NCBI GenBank assembly: GCA_021818905.1
Contig: JAKASS010000008.1
Span: forward strand, 1-48,837
Reading direction: 5' to 3'
DNA from: Nanobdellota archaeon
GTDB taxonomy: Archaea > Nanobdellota > Nanobdellia > Parvarchaeales > Parvarchaeaceae
DNA: 48,837 nt
This document shows, piece after piece, positions 9,371 through 19,455 of the stretch. The notes under the pieces are model-generated. The model saw nothing but the letters and a program-made list of their open reading frames with translations, searched no databases and was not told where the DNA came from. Every line of letters begins with the position of its first letter. Position 1 is the stretch's first letter. Position numbers and translations under genes: made by a program.

Positions 9371-10417
9371 CTAATCCTTATGGACGGTAGCGTTTATCGC
9401 GCCGTTTAGTTCATTGAACGTGTCCGCGTCTATCCCTTTTTCTATATCAAGACCTATCTCCTTTTTGAATCCCAGTCTTGCGAGTATAGGGAATTTTTTC
9501 AGCAGCTTTTCGCTTGCGCCGGGCATGTCGGTCTTTTCACCGCAGTGGTCGCATCTGATGTAGCTCATGTTTTCTATTATTCCTAGTATCGGCACTTTTA
9601 ATATTTCCGACATCAGTACCGTCTTTCTTCCAACTACCTGGGATAGATTCTGCGGTGTAGTTACAAGTAGTATCTTGTCGACTGGTATCGCCTGGAAAAC
9701 CGTCAGCGGTCCGTCACTAGTTCCGGGGGGAAGATCAAGGAAAAGTATATCAAGATCGCCCCAATCCGTATCGCTGTACATCTGTTTTATAGCGCTGGAT
9801 ACGAGCGGGCCGCGCCATATCAGTGCTTCTGCATCGGTTAACATCTCGACCGACATCATCTTTATTTTGTTGTGCAAAAGCGGAGATAACCTGTCATTTT
9901 TATCTAACGTGGCACGATATTTTTCGTTGAATATAGTTTGTATCGAAGGTCCTGATATGTCGCAGTCAAGTATACCAGTCTTGTAGCCTAACTTTGTCGC
10001 AGCTATCGCTAACATAGCGACTACACTGCTTTTCCCTACGCCGCCCTTGGCGGAGTAGACTGCTATTATGTTTTTTATCTGTTTCTTGTCGTATCTCTCT
10101 ATCGGAGCCGGAAGCTTTTGGTTGTTCCCGCGTATGGATTTTTTGACGTTGTCAAGTTCTTCCTTGGTCATGTACCCAAACTCTAGTTCTACATTATTGT
10201 ATCCTTCTGGTTTTAGAATCCCCTTTACGTCTTTTTCTATCGTCGCAGAAAGCGGACACCCCGGTACGGTGAGTTTTATATTTATCTTTAAAGTGTCGCC
10301 GTCCATTTCGACGCCGTCGACCATCTTAAGCTTTATTATGCTTACACCTATCTCGGGGTCTTTAACTTTGTCTAGAAGAGAATATATCCTATCTGATTCT
10401 TTTTTTTCGAGACTCAT
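9371..10417 (-). CDS. Mrp/NBP35/ApbC-type Fe-S carrier P-loop ATPase with N-terminal DUF59 (MIP18) domain
   Basis: [19 protein letters not shown]-loop, [16 protein letters not shown] Cys pair; N-terminal [16 protein letters not shown]. Confidence 0.93.
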   Translation of the reverse strand: MSLEKKESDRIYSLLDKVKDPEIGVSIIKLKMVDGVEMDGDTLKINIKLTVPGCPLSATIEKDVKGILKPEGYNNVELEFGYMTKEELDNVKKSIRGNNQKLPAPIERYDKKQIKNIIAVYSAKGGVGKSSVVAMLAIAATKLGYKTGILDCDISGPSIQTIFNEKYRATLDKNDRLSPLLHNKIKMMSVEMLTDAEALIWRGPLVSSAIKQMYSDTDWGDLDILFLDLPPGTSDGPLTVFQAIPVDKILLVTTPQNLSQVVGRKTVLMSEILKVPILGIIENMSYIRCDHCGEKTDMPGASEKLLKKFPILARLGFKKEIGLDIEKGIDADTFNELNGAINATVHKD

Positions 10418-11442
10418 TTTGTTTTCTTGGCAGTGCCTTCTTCTTCCACATCGGTTATTCCGTCCGTCCCGATTTGGAAAGTGGCTTCTCCTTCTGGAAG
10501 GCTTGGCGAGTCGACAAGCCTTGCTACTCTAAGTCCCTTCTTGCCTTTTCTTAAGTATATCCTGTAAGTGGCTACGTGCCCTATTATGTGTCCACCGACC
10601 GGCGCGGTCGGGTCGCCGAACATCATATCGGGCCTAGCCATGACCTGGTTTGTTATGTAAATAGCTATATTGAATCTGTCTGCAAGCCTCTGTAAATTGT
10701 GTAAGATGACATTTAGTTTTTGCTGCCTGTCAGCTAGGGTCCCTCTCCCGACGTATTCCGCTCGGAACAGTGACATCATGCTGTCGACCACTACCAGCTT
10801 TATCTTCGGGTCTTTATTGATTAAATCTGGGATCTTATCTACGAGAAGAATCTGATGATCAGATGAATAAGCCCTACCGACTTTTATGTTCTGAAGCACT
10901 TCTTTCGGGTCGATTCCCTTGACCTTTGCCAGTTGTTCTATCCTGGCTGGCCTGAAAGTCCCTTCGGTATCGATCCATATCGCGTGGCCGTCTAGTCCAC
11001 CCTTCTCTTTTGGTAATTGTACGTTCACCGTCAGTTGGAATGCGATCTGGCTTTTTCCAGAGCCGAACTCACCGTAGCATTCTGTTATAGCCTGGCTTTC
11101 TACTCCGCCGCCAAGCAGTATATCAAGGGCGTTGCTGCCGGTCGATATTCTTTGCACGGCTTTTCTCTTTTCTTCGAATTCCAATCCTGATAAGAAATTC
11201 ATCTTCGCAGCTTCTCTTGCTTCAGCTATTATTTTTTTTGCAGTAGGCTCGCCTATCTCGCAGACTTCGATTACGTCCATAGGATTCGCAGTTGCGAGCG
11301 CTATCATGTCTACATATCCAGCGCTCTTTAATTTAGAAGCTATGGTAGCACCGACCCCGGGCAAATCCTTTATGTCTGTATATTCTTCCTCGAAGGGTTT
11401 TTCTTCGGCAGAATCAGTTGGTTCAGCGTCTTTTTTTGCCAT
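10414..11442 (-). CDS. radA: DNA repair and recombination protein RadA
   Basis: HhH N-terminus ([18 protein letters not shown]), Walker [32 protein letters not shown]. Confidence 0.96.
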   Translation of the reverse strand: MAKKDAEPTDSAEEKPFEEEYTDIKDLPGVGATIASKLKSAGYVDMIALATANPMDVIEVCEIGEPTAKKIIAEAREAAKMNFLSGLEFEEKRKAVQRISTGSNALDILLGGGVESQAITECYGEFGSGKSQIAFQLTVNVQLPKEKGGLDGHAIWIDTEGTFRPARIEQLAKVKGIDPKEVLQNIKVGRAYSSDHQILLVDKIPDLINKDPKIKLVVVDSMMSLFRAEYVGRGTLADRQQKLNVILHNLQRLADRFNIAIYITNQVMARPDMMFGDPTAPVGGHIIGHVATYRIYLRKGKKGLRVARLVDSPSLPEGEATFQIGTDGITDVEEEGTAKKTK

Positions 11443-11480
11443 AGCAATATCTTACATTATCCGTTTAAAAACCTTGTTCC

Positions 11481-11729
11481 TTATTTTACTTGTTCCAATA
11501 TTATCGTGGTATCCGTCTTGCCGACGCCATTTACTTTCCTTAACTGAGAAACTACAAAATCAGAAAGGCTGTCCATCTTATCGTACTGGAATTTGACTGC
11601 CATGTCCCATTCGCCGCTTATCAACAATACCTCGCTGACGCCTGGTTTGTCCATTACGGCTCTTGCAACTTCAAGCGGAGAAACGCCTTCCAGGACGCTT
11701 ACGAAAATCAATGCACCCATCTGAGCCAT
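11481..11729 (-). CDS. stand-alone Lrp/AsnC ligand-binding (RAM) domain protein
   Basis: 82 aa GALIFVSVLEGVSPLEVARAVMDKPGVSEVLLISGEWDMAVKFQYDKMDSLSDFVVSQLRKVNGVGKTDTTIIL. Confidence 0.85.
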   Translation of the reverse strand: MAQMGALIFVSVLEGVSPLEVARAVMDKPGVSEVLLISGEWDMAVKFQYDKMDSLSDFVVSQLRKVNGVGKTDTTIILEQVK

Positions 11730-11764
11730 AAGAACTAATATAATGACAAATATATAAAGTTTGT

Positions 11765-12409
11765 TTGGGTTTAATCACTATCTATAACATGGCAAACTTT
11801 GTTCTGGCATCTGATCTTGAGGGCGTCTTGATACCGGAAATATGGCCTGCTTTAGGCAAGTCGCTCCATATACCGGAGCTTTCTCTTACTACCAGAGAAG
11901 TTTCTGATATGAACGTTTTGATGAAGATAAGACTGGGCGTTTTGAAACGGGACGGAGTCGAATTTCCAGACATTATAAAACATTTGTCTGCCGTCAAACC
12001 GTTTGAAGGGGCCGAAGAGTTCATGAGCAAGGTTTCCAAGCTAAGGAATGTGAGTCCAGTGATAATCTCCGACTCTTTCGAACAGTTCGTGGATGTCGTA
12101 CTAAAAAAACGCTATGGATGGAAAGTCTTTGTAAACAAATTCGACGTCTCTTTTGGCAGGCTAGAAGGATGCAAGCTTGAGGTCGGCGGTAAGAAAGATA
12201 TCATCTTGTCAAAGATAAACCGTTCCGGAAGGAAAACTATCGCAGTAGGAGACTCTTTCAACGATGTAGGCATGCTTAAGCTCGTGACTTCGCCGATACT
12301 TTTCAATCCTGTACCGGCGCTGCAGAAGGCGTTTTATAAAGCGATCGTCTGTAAAGACTTTGCAGGACTTTTCGACGTGATACAGAAAATAACGAGCGAA
12401 AAAACATAA
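11765..12409 (+). CDS. HAD-family phosphatase, ThrH-like (phosphoserine phosphatase/homoserine phosphotransferase type)
   Basis: SDLEGVLIPEIWPALG, VIISDSFEQF and VGDSFNDVGML HAD motifs, close to ThrH; likely true start at ATG 11789. Confidence 0.8.
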   Translation: MGLITIYNMANFVLASDLEGVLIPEIWPALGKSLHIPELSLTTREVSDMNVLMKIRLGVLKRDGVEFPDIIKHLSAVKPFEGAEEFMSKVSKLRNVSPVIISDSFEQFVDVVLKKRYGWKVFVNKFDVSFGRLEGCKLEVGGKKDIILSKINRSGRKTIAVGDSFNDVGMLKLVTSPILFNPVPALQKAFYKAIVCKDFAGLFDVIQKITSEKT

Positions 12410-12411
12410 GA

Positions 12412-12419
12412 TTTAAATA
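12412..12419 (+). promoter_or_regulatory. archaeal TATA box for the 12442 gene
   Basis: TTTAAATA 30 nt upstream of ATG (leaderless-like spacing). Confidence 0.6.
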
Positions 12420-12441
12420 GCGGCTTAACCAATGAAATAAA

Positions 12442-12948
12442 ATGTCGTTAGATTCTGCGATACAAGATTTTGAGACAAAAAGCCTAAAGACGAAGTTCAA
12501 CTCATATGCCATGAACTTTCTTCTTGGGGCAGGTTCTTGCGAATACGCACCGGGTTCATTTAAGAGCGCATCGCCATTGGGTGAGCAGCATGTGTCCTAT
12601 GATTCCAGCTATAACGTAACTTCTCTTATCGAAGAACCTATTTTTGGCCAAAGAATGGACCTTACTTCCCACGCGTCTCAGCCGGTTATATTAGAAACAG
12701 TTCTCTCCGTGGACCCTCGCCCACTTTATAGGCGCCTTAAGAATTCTATAAATCGGGTCAGCAATACGCTGTATGTCTATGAGGGAACAAGTGCCGCCGC
12801 AACGGGCCCAAACATGAAGTTTCGCGCGGAATTTTATCTTTCTGCAAATGGCAGTTTAGAAAAGCTTGTGAGCGGAATGATGATGAAAGCGGGTAATGGG
12901 GTAGTAAAGAAAGACATCTGGATGAATAAACTAGAAGTAGTTTTCTAA
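12442..12948 (+). CDS. hypothetical protein
   Basis: 168-aa ORF with TTTAAATA box 30 nt upstream. Confidence 0.6.
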   Translation: MSLDSAIQDFETKSLKTKFNSYAMNFLLGAGSCEYAPGSFKSASPLGEQHVSYDSSYNVTSLIEEPIFGQRMDLTSHASQPVILETVLSVDPRPLYRRLKNSINRVSNTLYVYEGTSAAATGPNMKFRAEFYLSANGSLEKLVSGMMMKAGNGVVKKDIWMNKLEVVF

Positions 12949-12960
12949 ATTTTTATAGGC

Positions 12961-13959
12961 TTAAGACTTTTTTTGTTTTTCTAGCTTCGCTTGGTCGCCC
13001 CTCTTCCGTTTTTCGAGCGTCTCCTTTATTCCTTCTATCCCGAATGGTATCGGCATGCTTAGACCTTTTGTTTCCGTAGGTATAAAGACCATTACGTTCT
13101 TGCCAGCAAGGCTTATCTCGTACATCATGTTGAGCGCTCTTAGTTGCATTGCATTAGGATAAGAATTGTATTTGTGCGCGGCTTCCAACATTTTGTCGGC
13201 GGCTAGCGATTCGCTCTCTGCTAATATGACCCTCGCCTGCTTTTCCCTGTCGGATGTAGCTACGCGGGCCATTGCATTTTGCAATTCGTCAGGTATTGTA
13301 ACGTCTCTTATTTCAACTGAAATTGCGGTTATCCCCCAGTTTGCTATCCTATCTTCTATGAGTTCCTTTATGTCTTCTCCTATGATATCCCTACCAGCCA
13401 GCATCTGGGCCAGTGCGCTTTTGCCTATGACATCGCGCATCGCGGTCTGCGAAGCCAAAAGAACGGAATCGTAATAAGACTGGACGTTCAATATGGCGCT
13501 TTGTGGTTCCTTTACCTGCCAAAAAAGTATCGCGTCAACGTCGACTGGCACGTTGTCTTTAGTCAGCGTCTTTTCTGCCTTGAAAGTCGTGCTTAAAACC
13601 CTCGTATCGACATTTATAGGCGTCATATTTATCAGCGGCACTATGAAATAAAGGCCCGGGCCTATAATCCCAACGTATTTACCAAGACGGAGAACGGCCA
13701 TCCGATTCCATTGGTCAAGTACACGTATCGAAAGAGCCAGCATTATAAGAGTAACGATAAATAGTACAGACAGCGTCGCTATGATGTTCACCGTAAAGAG
13801 CCAAGTCAAAAAAGTGAACAATAGAATGGCAATGATGTCTACAAGTATGGCATTAACGCTGGAATAAGTATACTGTAGTTCAGTCCTCGGTTTCTGTGGA
13901 CTTACATCTTGCACTTTTGGACGGGCTTGTTTTTTAGTTGGCACATAAAAATATGCCAA
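12961..13959 (-). CDS. SPFH/stomatin-prohibitin (slipin-like) membrane protein
   Basis: N-terminal TMs then VLRLGKYVGIIGPGLYFIVPLI...TRVLSTTFKAEKTLTKDNVPVDVDAILFWQVKEPQSAILNVQSY. Confidence 0.9.
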   Translation of the reverse strand: MAYFYVPTKKQARPKVQDVSPQKPRTELQYTYSSVNAILVDIIAILLFTFLTWLFTVNIIATLSVLFIVTLIMLALSIRVLDQWNRMAVLRLGKYVGIIGPGLYFIVPLINMTPINVDTRVLSTTFKAEKTLTKDNVPVDVDAILFWQVKEPQSAILNVQSYYDSVLLASQTAMRDVIGKSALAQMLAGRDIIGEDIKELIEDRIANWGITAISVEIRDVTIPDELQNAMARVATSDREKQARVILAESESLAADKMLEAAHKYNSYPNAMQLRALNMMYEISLAGKNVMVFIPTETKGLSMPIPFGIEGIKETLEKRKRGDQAKLEKQKKS

Positions 13960-14048
13960 TCGAATTATTTAAGCTTTATTTCCCACGTTTTGTGTAAAAT
14001 CGGCGCAGACAAGAAAGTACGTCGTCTATTCTTTCCTTAATTTTAAAA

Positions 14049-14255
14049 CTAAAAAGTGCGGTATTTTTTAGTTTTTTCATAAAGGTCTTTATTGACTTTT
14101 CTCAGCGCGAGCGATGGAACCGATTCAATGAAGTCTTGGATTTTGAATCCAGCTAGACGCAGTAGATGGACAAGATAAGAAAATTTTAAGTCGGTGTTCT
14201 TATATACTTTTTGTTTCGAAAGCGATCGAAAGTAGCCGTTGTACTTAAAATCCAT
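14049..14255 (-). CDS. hypothetical small protein
   Basis: 68-aa ORF. Confidence 0.4.
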   Translation of the reverse strand: MDFKYNGYFRSLSKQKVYKNTDLKFSYLVHLLRLAGFKIQDFIESVPSLALRKVNKDLYEKTKKYRTF

Positions 14256-14318
14256 CAGTCATATTTAGTGAAAATTTCTCACTTAAAAGTATTAATAATA
14301 TTAAAATAATAATATTTT

Positions 14319-14465
14319 ATGGTTAATGTATCTGTCATGGTATCCGTACATAAATCTGATGTGATTTCTAAATGTTTAAGGGCAGCACAAAAACAAAATC
14401 CATACGAACTAATCGTAATAGCTGATAACTGTGACAACGAGACTAGAAAAATTATAGATCCATAG
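14319..14465 (+). pseudogene. N-terminal fragment of a family-2 glycosyltransferase-like protein
   Basis: 48-codon frame MVNVSVMVSVHKSDVISKCLRAAQKQNPYELIVIADNCDNETRKIIDP*, resembling the GT2 nucleotide-binding start; no continuation. Confidence 0.45.
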
Positions 14466-14488
14466 ATCTCCCGAATACATCTGCAAAA

Positions 14489-15217
14489 ATGTTTACAAAC
14501 TTACGGAGAGATATGGAAAATGACTTATTAAAAAATGTTAAGGCAGTGGTCTTTGATTTTGGCAATACTCTGATTAACACTAGAAAGGCCATAAAAGAAG
14601 CTGATGACTTGGTCTTTGAAACATTAAGTAAAAAGTATGGGGTTAAGAAAATAAAACTGGCCAACGAGTTCACTAAAATAAAAATGGGGATGGGCAACAT
14701 TTATTCCAAAGACAGATCCGAGTGGATAAGACTCATATCAAATAGATTAAAAATTGATATAAAAGAGGAAGATATAAAAAGTAGCTCAGAATTGTTCCAC
14801 AATTACATTTTAAATAATACAGAAGTTGATAAAGACGCCGAACGAGTGCTAACTTATATAAAATCTGGCGGCAAAAAACTCGGATTGCTTACTACGCGGG
14901 ACACAAAAAAGAATTTTAAGATGAGAAGGATAAATCAAACATCGTTTTATAGACTTTTTGATGCGATGCTTATAGCAGAAGAAGGCAATACAACAACCAA
15001 AAATGACGCCAGTGCATTCATAAAGATTGCTAAAATGTTAAAAGAAGTCCCGTCTAATATACTAATGATAGGTGATGATCCAACGGCCGATATAGGAAAT
15101 GCTAAAATGGCCGGAATGCACACGGCGTTGTTAGACAAATATACTCCTATCAGTCCTATTGACCATAATCCTGACGTAGTTATAAAAGAACTTACAGATT
15201 TGCTCGTATTACTATGA
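14489..15217 (+). CDS. HAD-superfamily hydrolase
   Basis: AVVFDFGNTLINT, LGLLTTRD and MIGDDPTADIGNAKMAGMHTALL; probable start ATG 14513. Confidence 0.88.
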   Translation: MFTNLRRDMENDLLKNVKAVVFDFGNTLINTRKAIKEADDLVFETLSKKYGVKKIKLANEFTKIKMGMGNIYSKDRSEWIRLISNRLKIDIKEEDIKSSSELFHNYILNNTEVDKDAERVLTYIKSGGKKLGLLTTRDTKKNFKMRRINQTSFYRLFDAMLIAEEGNTTTKNDASAFIKIAKMLKEVPSNILMIGDDPTADIGNAKMAGMHTALLDKYTPISPIDHNPDVVIKELTDLLVLL

Positions 15218-15233
15218 AAAAATCTCTAACTAG

Positions 15234-16022
15234 TTGTTATGTTGGGATAAACCTTGTCGGATGGTAAAAATTAGTGGTATATCTTCTGAACAAGCGCATG
15301 AGCACTACAAGTCACCAGAATTTATATTTATAGATCTAAGAAGCTCCAAAGAGTATGAAAAGGACCATATATACGCCGCCTTCAATATACCGATGACGGA
15401 GATGAAAGGGAGAGTCACAGAACTAAAAAATGAACGAAATGTCGTATTCTATGCTGGTGCGTTACCCGATCCTAGTCTTGAAAAGATTACGTCTGATTTA
15501 GTTGCAAAGCTTTACTATCTAAAGGGCGGTTTTGAAGAGTGGAAATCAAAGTCGTTCCCGAGCGAGGATAAAAAGCGAAAAGTCGAAGTCGGCGTCTTTG
15601 TTATAGAGCCGGAGCTAGAGTTTCTTGCGCTCCATACCACCGTGGATAGAGGTAGTTTTTGGCAGGACGTATTCGGGAAAGTGGAAACTGGAGAATCTTT
15701 GCTTGAAGGTGCAAAAAGAGAATTACTTGAAGAGACGAATATAGGCGAAGAGAACACAAAAGCTCTTTTTGAGATACCCAAAAAATATCTTAAGGGACAA
15801 GATGAGAGAAAAATAAAAGAACGTATATTCTATCACTGCGATGGGGTATTCTGCTGCAGCGTAAAAAATATGGGTGGAGTAGATATATCTAATAACCTGG
15901 ACAAAGAACACGATGATTTTAAATGGCTAAGGCCTAACGAAGCACTTTCGACCTTTGGGTGGCAGACCCCAAAGGACATCGTAAATGCTTTGTTACTTAT
16001 GCGACTAGAAAATAAACTATAA
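15234..16022 (+). CDS. rhodanese-like domain (catalytic Cys absent) fused to NUDIX hydrolase
   Basis: FIDLRSSKEYEKDHIYAAFNIP rhodanese N-domain with active loop VVFYAGALPD; NUDIX box GKVETGESLLEGAKRELLEETNI. Likely start ATG 15261. Confidence 0.85.
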   Translation: MLCWDKPCRMVKISGISSEQAHEHYKSPEFIFIDLRSSKEYEKDHIYAAFNIPMTEMKGRVTELKNERNVVFYAGALPDPSLEKITSDLVAKLYYLKGGFEEWKSKSFPSEDKKRKVEVGVFVIEPELEFLALHTTVDRGSFWQDVFGKVETGESLLEGAKRELLEETNIGEENTKALFEIPKKYLKGQDERKIKERIFYHCDGVFCCSVKNMGGVDISNNLDKEHDDFKWLRPNEALSTFGWQTPKDIVNALLLMRLENKL

Positions 16023-16054
16023 TTGTCGGGCGTATGTAAGGTGGATCATCAAAA

Positions 16055-16819
16055 TTGTCCCCCAAAAAGCACGGCTACGATGTCACGATGCGGGACACGA
16101 AAAGCCTGCAGCTTTACTTCGAGAGGAAGAGAGTAAAGGCCTCAAGGGAGACCATACGCAGGACGTTATTTGGTATGGGCGGACACTACGTCAAAGCCGT
16201 CCACGAGTACGCCGAAGCCGATCTTAAGAAACAGCTCGCATTCGCCAAAAGGACGCTTAAAACGCTAAGATCGATGGACAAGGATACGATTGCGCTTTTC
16301 GAGGACGAGATGTCCGCGGGCGGATCATTAAGGAAAGGATACGGATGGACTTTCGACGATAGGCTTGTGATCAAGGCTCCAGCTTACCACATGAAGAGGA
16401 CTAACGTCTTCGGGACCGTCTCCCCTCTCACTGGAGAGATCGTACAGTCCTCCTTCGCAAGCGCCAAGACTCCAGCTTTCATGGAGTTCCTCAGGAGGAT
16501 AGCAGATGCGTTTTCAGGAAAGAAGATAGTGCTGTACATGGACAACTTCCGCGTGCATAGTCCGGAGAAGACAAGGCGCTTCCTAAAGCTGCATCCCGAC
16601 CTCAAAGTAAGGTTCTTTCCCCCTTATTCTCCCCGGCTCAATCCCCAGGAATATTGGTGGAACTATCTCCGCAGGAAGCTGCTTAACAACCGCTTTTTCA
16701 GATCCGCAAGGCAAATGGCTTTTGTGATGGGGCGGTTTGTCAAGTCCGTATATTCGGAAGAAGTGATGGGCGTGTGCTCTTTGAATCCCCTCAGAAAGAT
16801 ATTAAAGGACGGAGTGTAG
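16055..16819 (+). pseudogene. IS630-family transposase, N-terminal HTH region missing
   Basis: DDE motifs FEDEMSAGG / LYMDNFRVHSP / PPYSPRLNPQEYWWNYLRRKL; starts at the point where the HTH region should precede. TIRs not found. Confidence 0.75.
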
Positions 16820-16925
16820 GATCACTTTCGAGGATCGCTATAATTAGTTAACTTTATAAATGACAGTTATCATAGTTAAGTATGATCCCTGGTGATCCTA
16901 CGGGGTCGCCAGTGTAATTTTTATT

Positions 16926-17516
16926 ATGGACGATACAGCAGTCCTTATAGAAGCTCATTACCTAGATTTGATTTCTAAAGAATTGGGTTTAAACGGAGAC
17001 AAACGAATAGACATTAAGAATTTAGCCGTAAATATGGCTAAGGAAAACAATTTATGGTGTAAAGAGGTCTTTTTCTATACCTGCCCGCCCTTCCAAAGTT
17101 CAAAGCCAACAGTGGATGAATCGAGCAGAAAGGCAAAATACGACAAATTTAAAGACAGGCTTCAAAAAAGGAATATAAATGTAAGAGAGGGCCGTTTACA
17201 GAAACTAAAAATACTTAGGGACGGGAAGCCAGCAGAAAGATTCACCGAAAAGGGCGTGGATACTCTATTTACAATTGATCTCTTAAAACTTAAGGAGAAA
17301 TACGGTATTAAAACGGCGATATTATTAACTTGTGATACCGACTTTGTACCTGTAATAAAAGCGGCAAAGGAAGAAGGAACTAAAGTAATACTTTATTATT
17401 ATACTGATAATAAAAATAAAACCCACTTCTCACTTTCTTATTACTTAGCAAACGCATGCGATTCCAAAGTCTTATTGACTGAGCAACTATTAAAGCAAGC
17501 GACGTTTTCAAGCTGA
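16926..17516 (+). CDS. NYN (LabA/DUF88-like PIN-fold) domain protein
   Basis: KGVDTLFTIDLLKLKEKYGIKTAILLTCDTDFVPVIKAAKEEGTKVILYYY is the NYN signature. Confidence 0.8.
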   Translation: MDDTAVLIEAHYLDLISKELGLNGDKRIDIKNLAVNMAKENNLWCKEVFFYTCPPFQSSKPTVDESSRKAKYDKFKDRLQKRNINVREGRLQKLKILRDGKPAERFTEKGVDTLFTIDLLKLKEKYGIKTAILLTCDTDFVPVIKAAKEEGTKVILYYYTDNKNKTHFSLSYYLANACDSKVLLTEQLLKQATFSS

Positions 17517-17568
17517 CAGTTTAGTCTTCTTTTGTTAACTTATAATTACTAAAGATTTTTAATAAATT

Positions 17569-17704
17569 CGTGTTTGTGGCGCCGAGAAGAGAGCAAGGCG
17601 CAATAACTGAATTTGCAGCCAAATATTACCACAATCGCATTGGGTCTAGAAGGTTAAAGAGGATTGTGGCGGCCTTTGTAGTGGCTTATATGCATAAGAA
17701 GTGA
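17569..17704 (+). pseudogene. C-terminal remnant of the HTH-array protein encoded at 19814-20674
   Basis: REQGAITEFAAKYYHNRIGSRRLKRIVAAF aligns with NENEAIAAFVARYYNNRLGSRRLKRILVKF. Confidence 0.65.
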
Positions 17705-17735
17705 GAAAATTAGATACTAGGGATAGCTAGCATTC

Positions 17736-18833
17736 TTAAGTCCTTATTGCTAATTTTATAGTAGACTTTACAGCCTTATTAAATTGCTTTAATTGTTCTT
17801 TTAATATTCCGAATTCGATAACCGATGAAAAGGGTAAAACCTGCAGAGCGGTAAGATTAACATGCACAAAGAAGCTATACGCGACATACAAGGTTCTTAG
17901 ACTAGGAGCGAGACGCTTTCCTATCTCTCTATTGGTCTTGGTTTCGTCAATTTTCCGTTCTGGTCCAAACTCTTCGAACCCTTCTAAGCCTTTCTCCTTC
18001 AATATTAAAAACTCATTATAATAAAGATCGTGGTATATATCTTTCTGTTTATGGTTGGTTAACTTGCGCCAGCTTAGTGCAATTGAAATGTCTTCTATTA
18101 CTTTTCTGAGTATTATATAAACCGATGTGACCTGGCCGGCTTTGATTAATTCTCTTATTAAAGGCAAAAGGCTAGAGCTTGCATTTAAAATAACTTCGGC
18201 AGGTGCAAGGAATGGCTCACCTTCGATTGTTTCTTTTTTTAGTTTTCGGACGAGCGAATTCAGCACTTTTGATGTCTCATCCAGTTCAGCGAATATTACA
18301 TTCTGATTGTACTTTAAATTCTTAAGAGCGGGTATTATCTCTCTCTTGAAGTTTTTTATACCGGATTCAGAGTACAACCATTTAGGTAGCGCATGTCTGC
18401 TTCTAAAAAGATAAAAGTATTTTACACTTATCGGTCGCTCAGAATTTACAAGCGATACAACAAAGTTCTTTATATTCTTGTAACTACTAATCTTATAACC
18501 TAAACCATATTGATTTTTGTAGATGTAGTTATCCATATAAAAAGTTATATAACGGGTTTTAGTCTTTTTCAATTTCTCTGCATCTAAAACCCAATTTAGA
18601 TAGTGCTCTATGCTAGAATTATGTTCGCTTATTATTTTTATCGCTTTTGTGTAAAAGACACCAACATTGTCGCTTTGTGCATCCGCATTGTGTATGTCCT
18701 GTAAAAAGTGACTTATCTCCAGATTTGGAAAATCTACAAATATCCTTCTGCTCTTAAGACGAAAATATTTTCCTTTCAAATTTCCGCTTCTTACATACAC
18801 ACCAAATACCGGCCATCGCTCTTTTTTAGGCAT
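17736..18833 (-). CDS. hypothetical protein
   Basis: 365-aa ORF; segment GQVTSVYIILRKVIEDI resembles HEPN/DUF4145-type helices (weak). Confidence 0.6.
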   Translation of the reverse strand: MPKKERWPVFGVYVRSGNLKGKYFRLKSRRIFVDFPNLEISHFLQDIHNADAQSDNVGVFYTKAIKIISEHNSSIEHYLNWVLDAEKLKKTKTRYITFYMDNYIYKNQYGLGYKISSYKNIKNFVVSLVNSERPISVKYFYLFRSRHALPKWLYSESGIKNFKREIIPALKNLKYNQNVIFAELDETSKVLNSLVRKLKKETIEGEPFLAPAEVILNASSSLLPLIRELIKAGQVTSVYIILRKVIEDISIALSWRKLTNHKQKDIYHDLYYNEFLILKEKGLEGFEEFGPERKIDETKTNREIGKRLAPSLRTLYVAYSFFVHVNLTALQVLPFSSVIEFGILKEQLKQFNKAVKSTIKLAIRT

Positions 18834-18863
18834 ATAAATAAATGTTTTTCTCTTCTAATTAGT

Positions 18864-18907
18864 TTATAGCTCTCCACAGAAGTAATCCGACACCAAAATA
18901 GGAAACC
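18864..18907. repeat. dispersed repeat, copy 1 of 2
   Basis: TTATAGCTCTCCACAgAAGTAAtCCGACACCAAAATAGGaAACC; near-identical to 45820-45863. Confidence 0.7.
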
Positions 18908-18942
18908 GAAAAGTATTTGGGGAAGTAACGTTCTAATAATGA

Positions 18943-19455
18943 TTGAAGTGGAGGAAAGCCGAAGTCGAAGGGAAAAGGGGCTTTCAAGATGCTAGAAGAA
19001 GACGAGGATTACTAAGCAACAAAGCGACTCTCAATTCTAAACTGCTTGAGCCTGATCCCGTAGCTGTGATAAAGGGCGAGAGCATGGGAAACGCCAAGGT
19101 AAATCTGATAGCCGTAAAAGAGGACGGCCATAGATACGGCTTCTTTACCAATATAGGGGCTGGTTTAGACGACGACAAAATGGCGATGGCTATAGCAGAC
19201 TTCTATTCTCGGCGTTGGCAGATTGAGACGGGCTATAGAGTAAAGAAGTATGCGTTCAGAGGCAAGACTACATCGAGAAAATACATAATACAATATATTT
19301 ATTTCATGCTTTCTATTGTACTGTATAACTTTTGGATCCTAATAAATGGCTTGCTTATTTTTGAGCTAAATTTAAAGAGTGATAAACCGATTCTTTCAGC
19401 TAAAGTATTCGATGCGCTTCTTTACAAAACAAGGGCGTTAGAAGACGTTACCTGA
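18943..19455 (+). pseudogene. C-terminal fragment of ISH3-like transposase (truncated copy of 27608-29182)
   Basis: From NKATLNSKLLEPDPVAVIKGESMGNA onward near-identical to the C-terminus of the 524-aa transposase; upstream part unrelated. Confidence 0.85.

Noticed and set aside
9567-10855. Plus-strand ORFs opposite the Mrp and RadA genes
   Set aside because: Antisense to highly conserved genes; Ser/Phe/Leu-rich shadow translations.
16871-16915. Hairpin CTGGTGATCCTACGGGGTCGCCAG upstream of the NYN gene as a riboswitch
   Set aside because: Only a short imperfect stem (CTGGTGA/TCGCCAG); insufficient for an RNA call.
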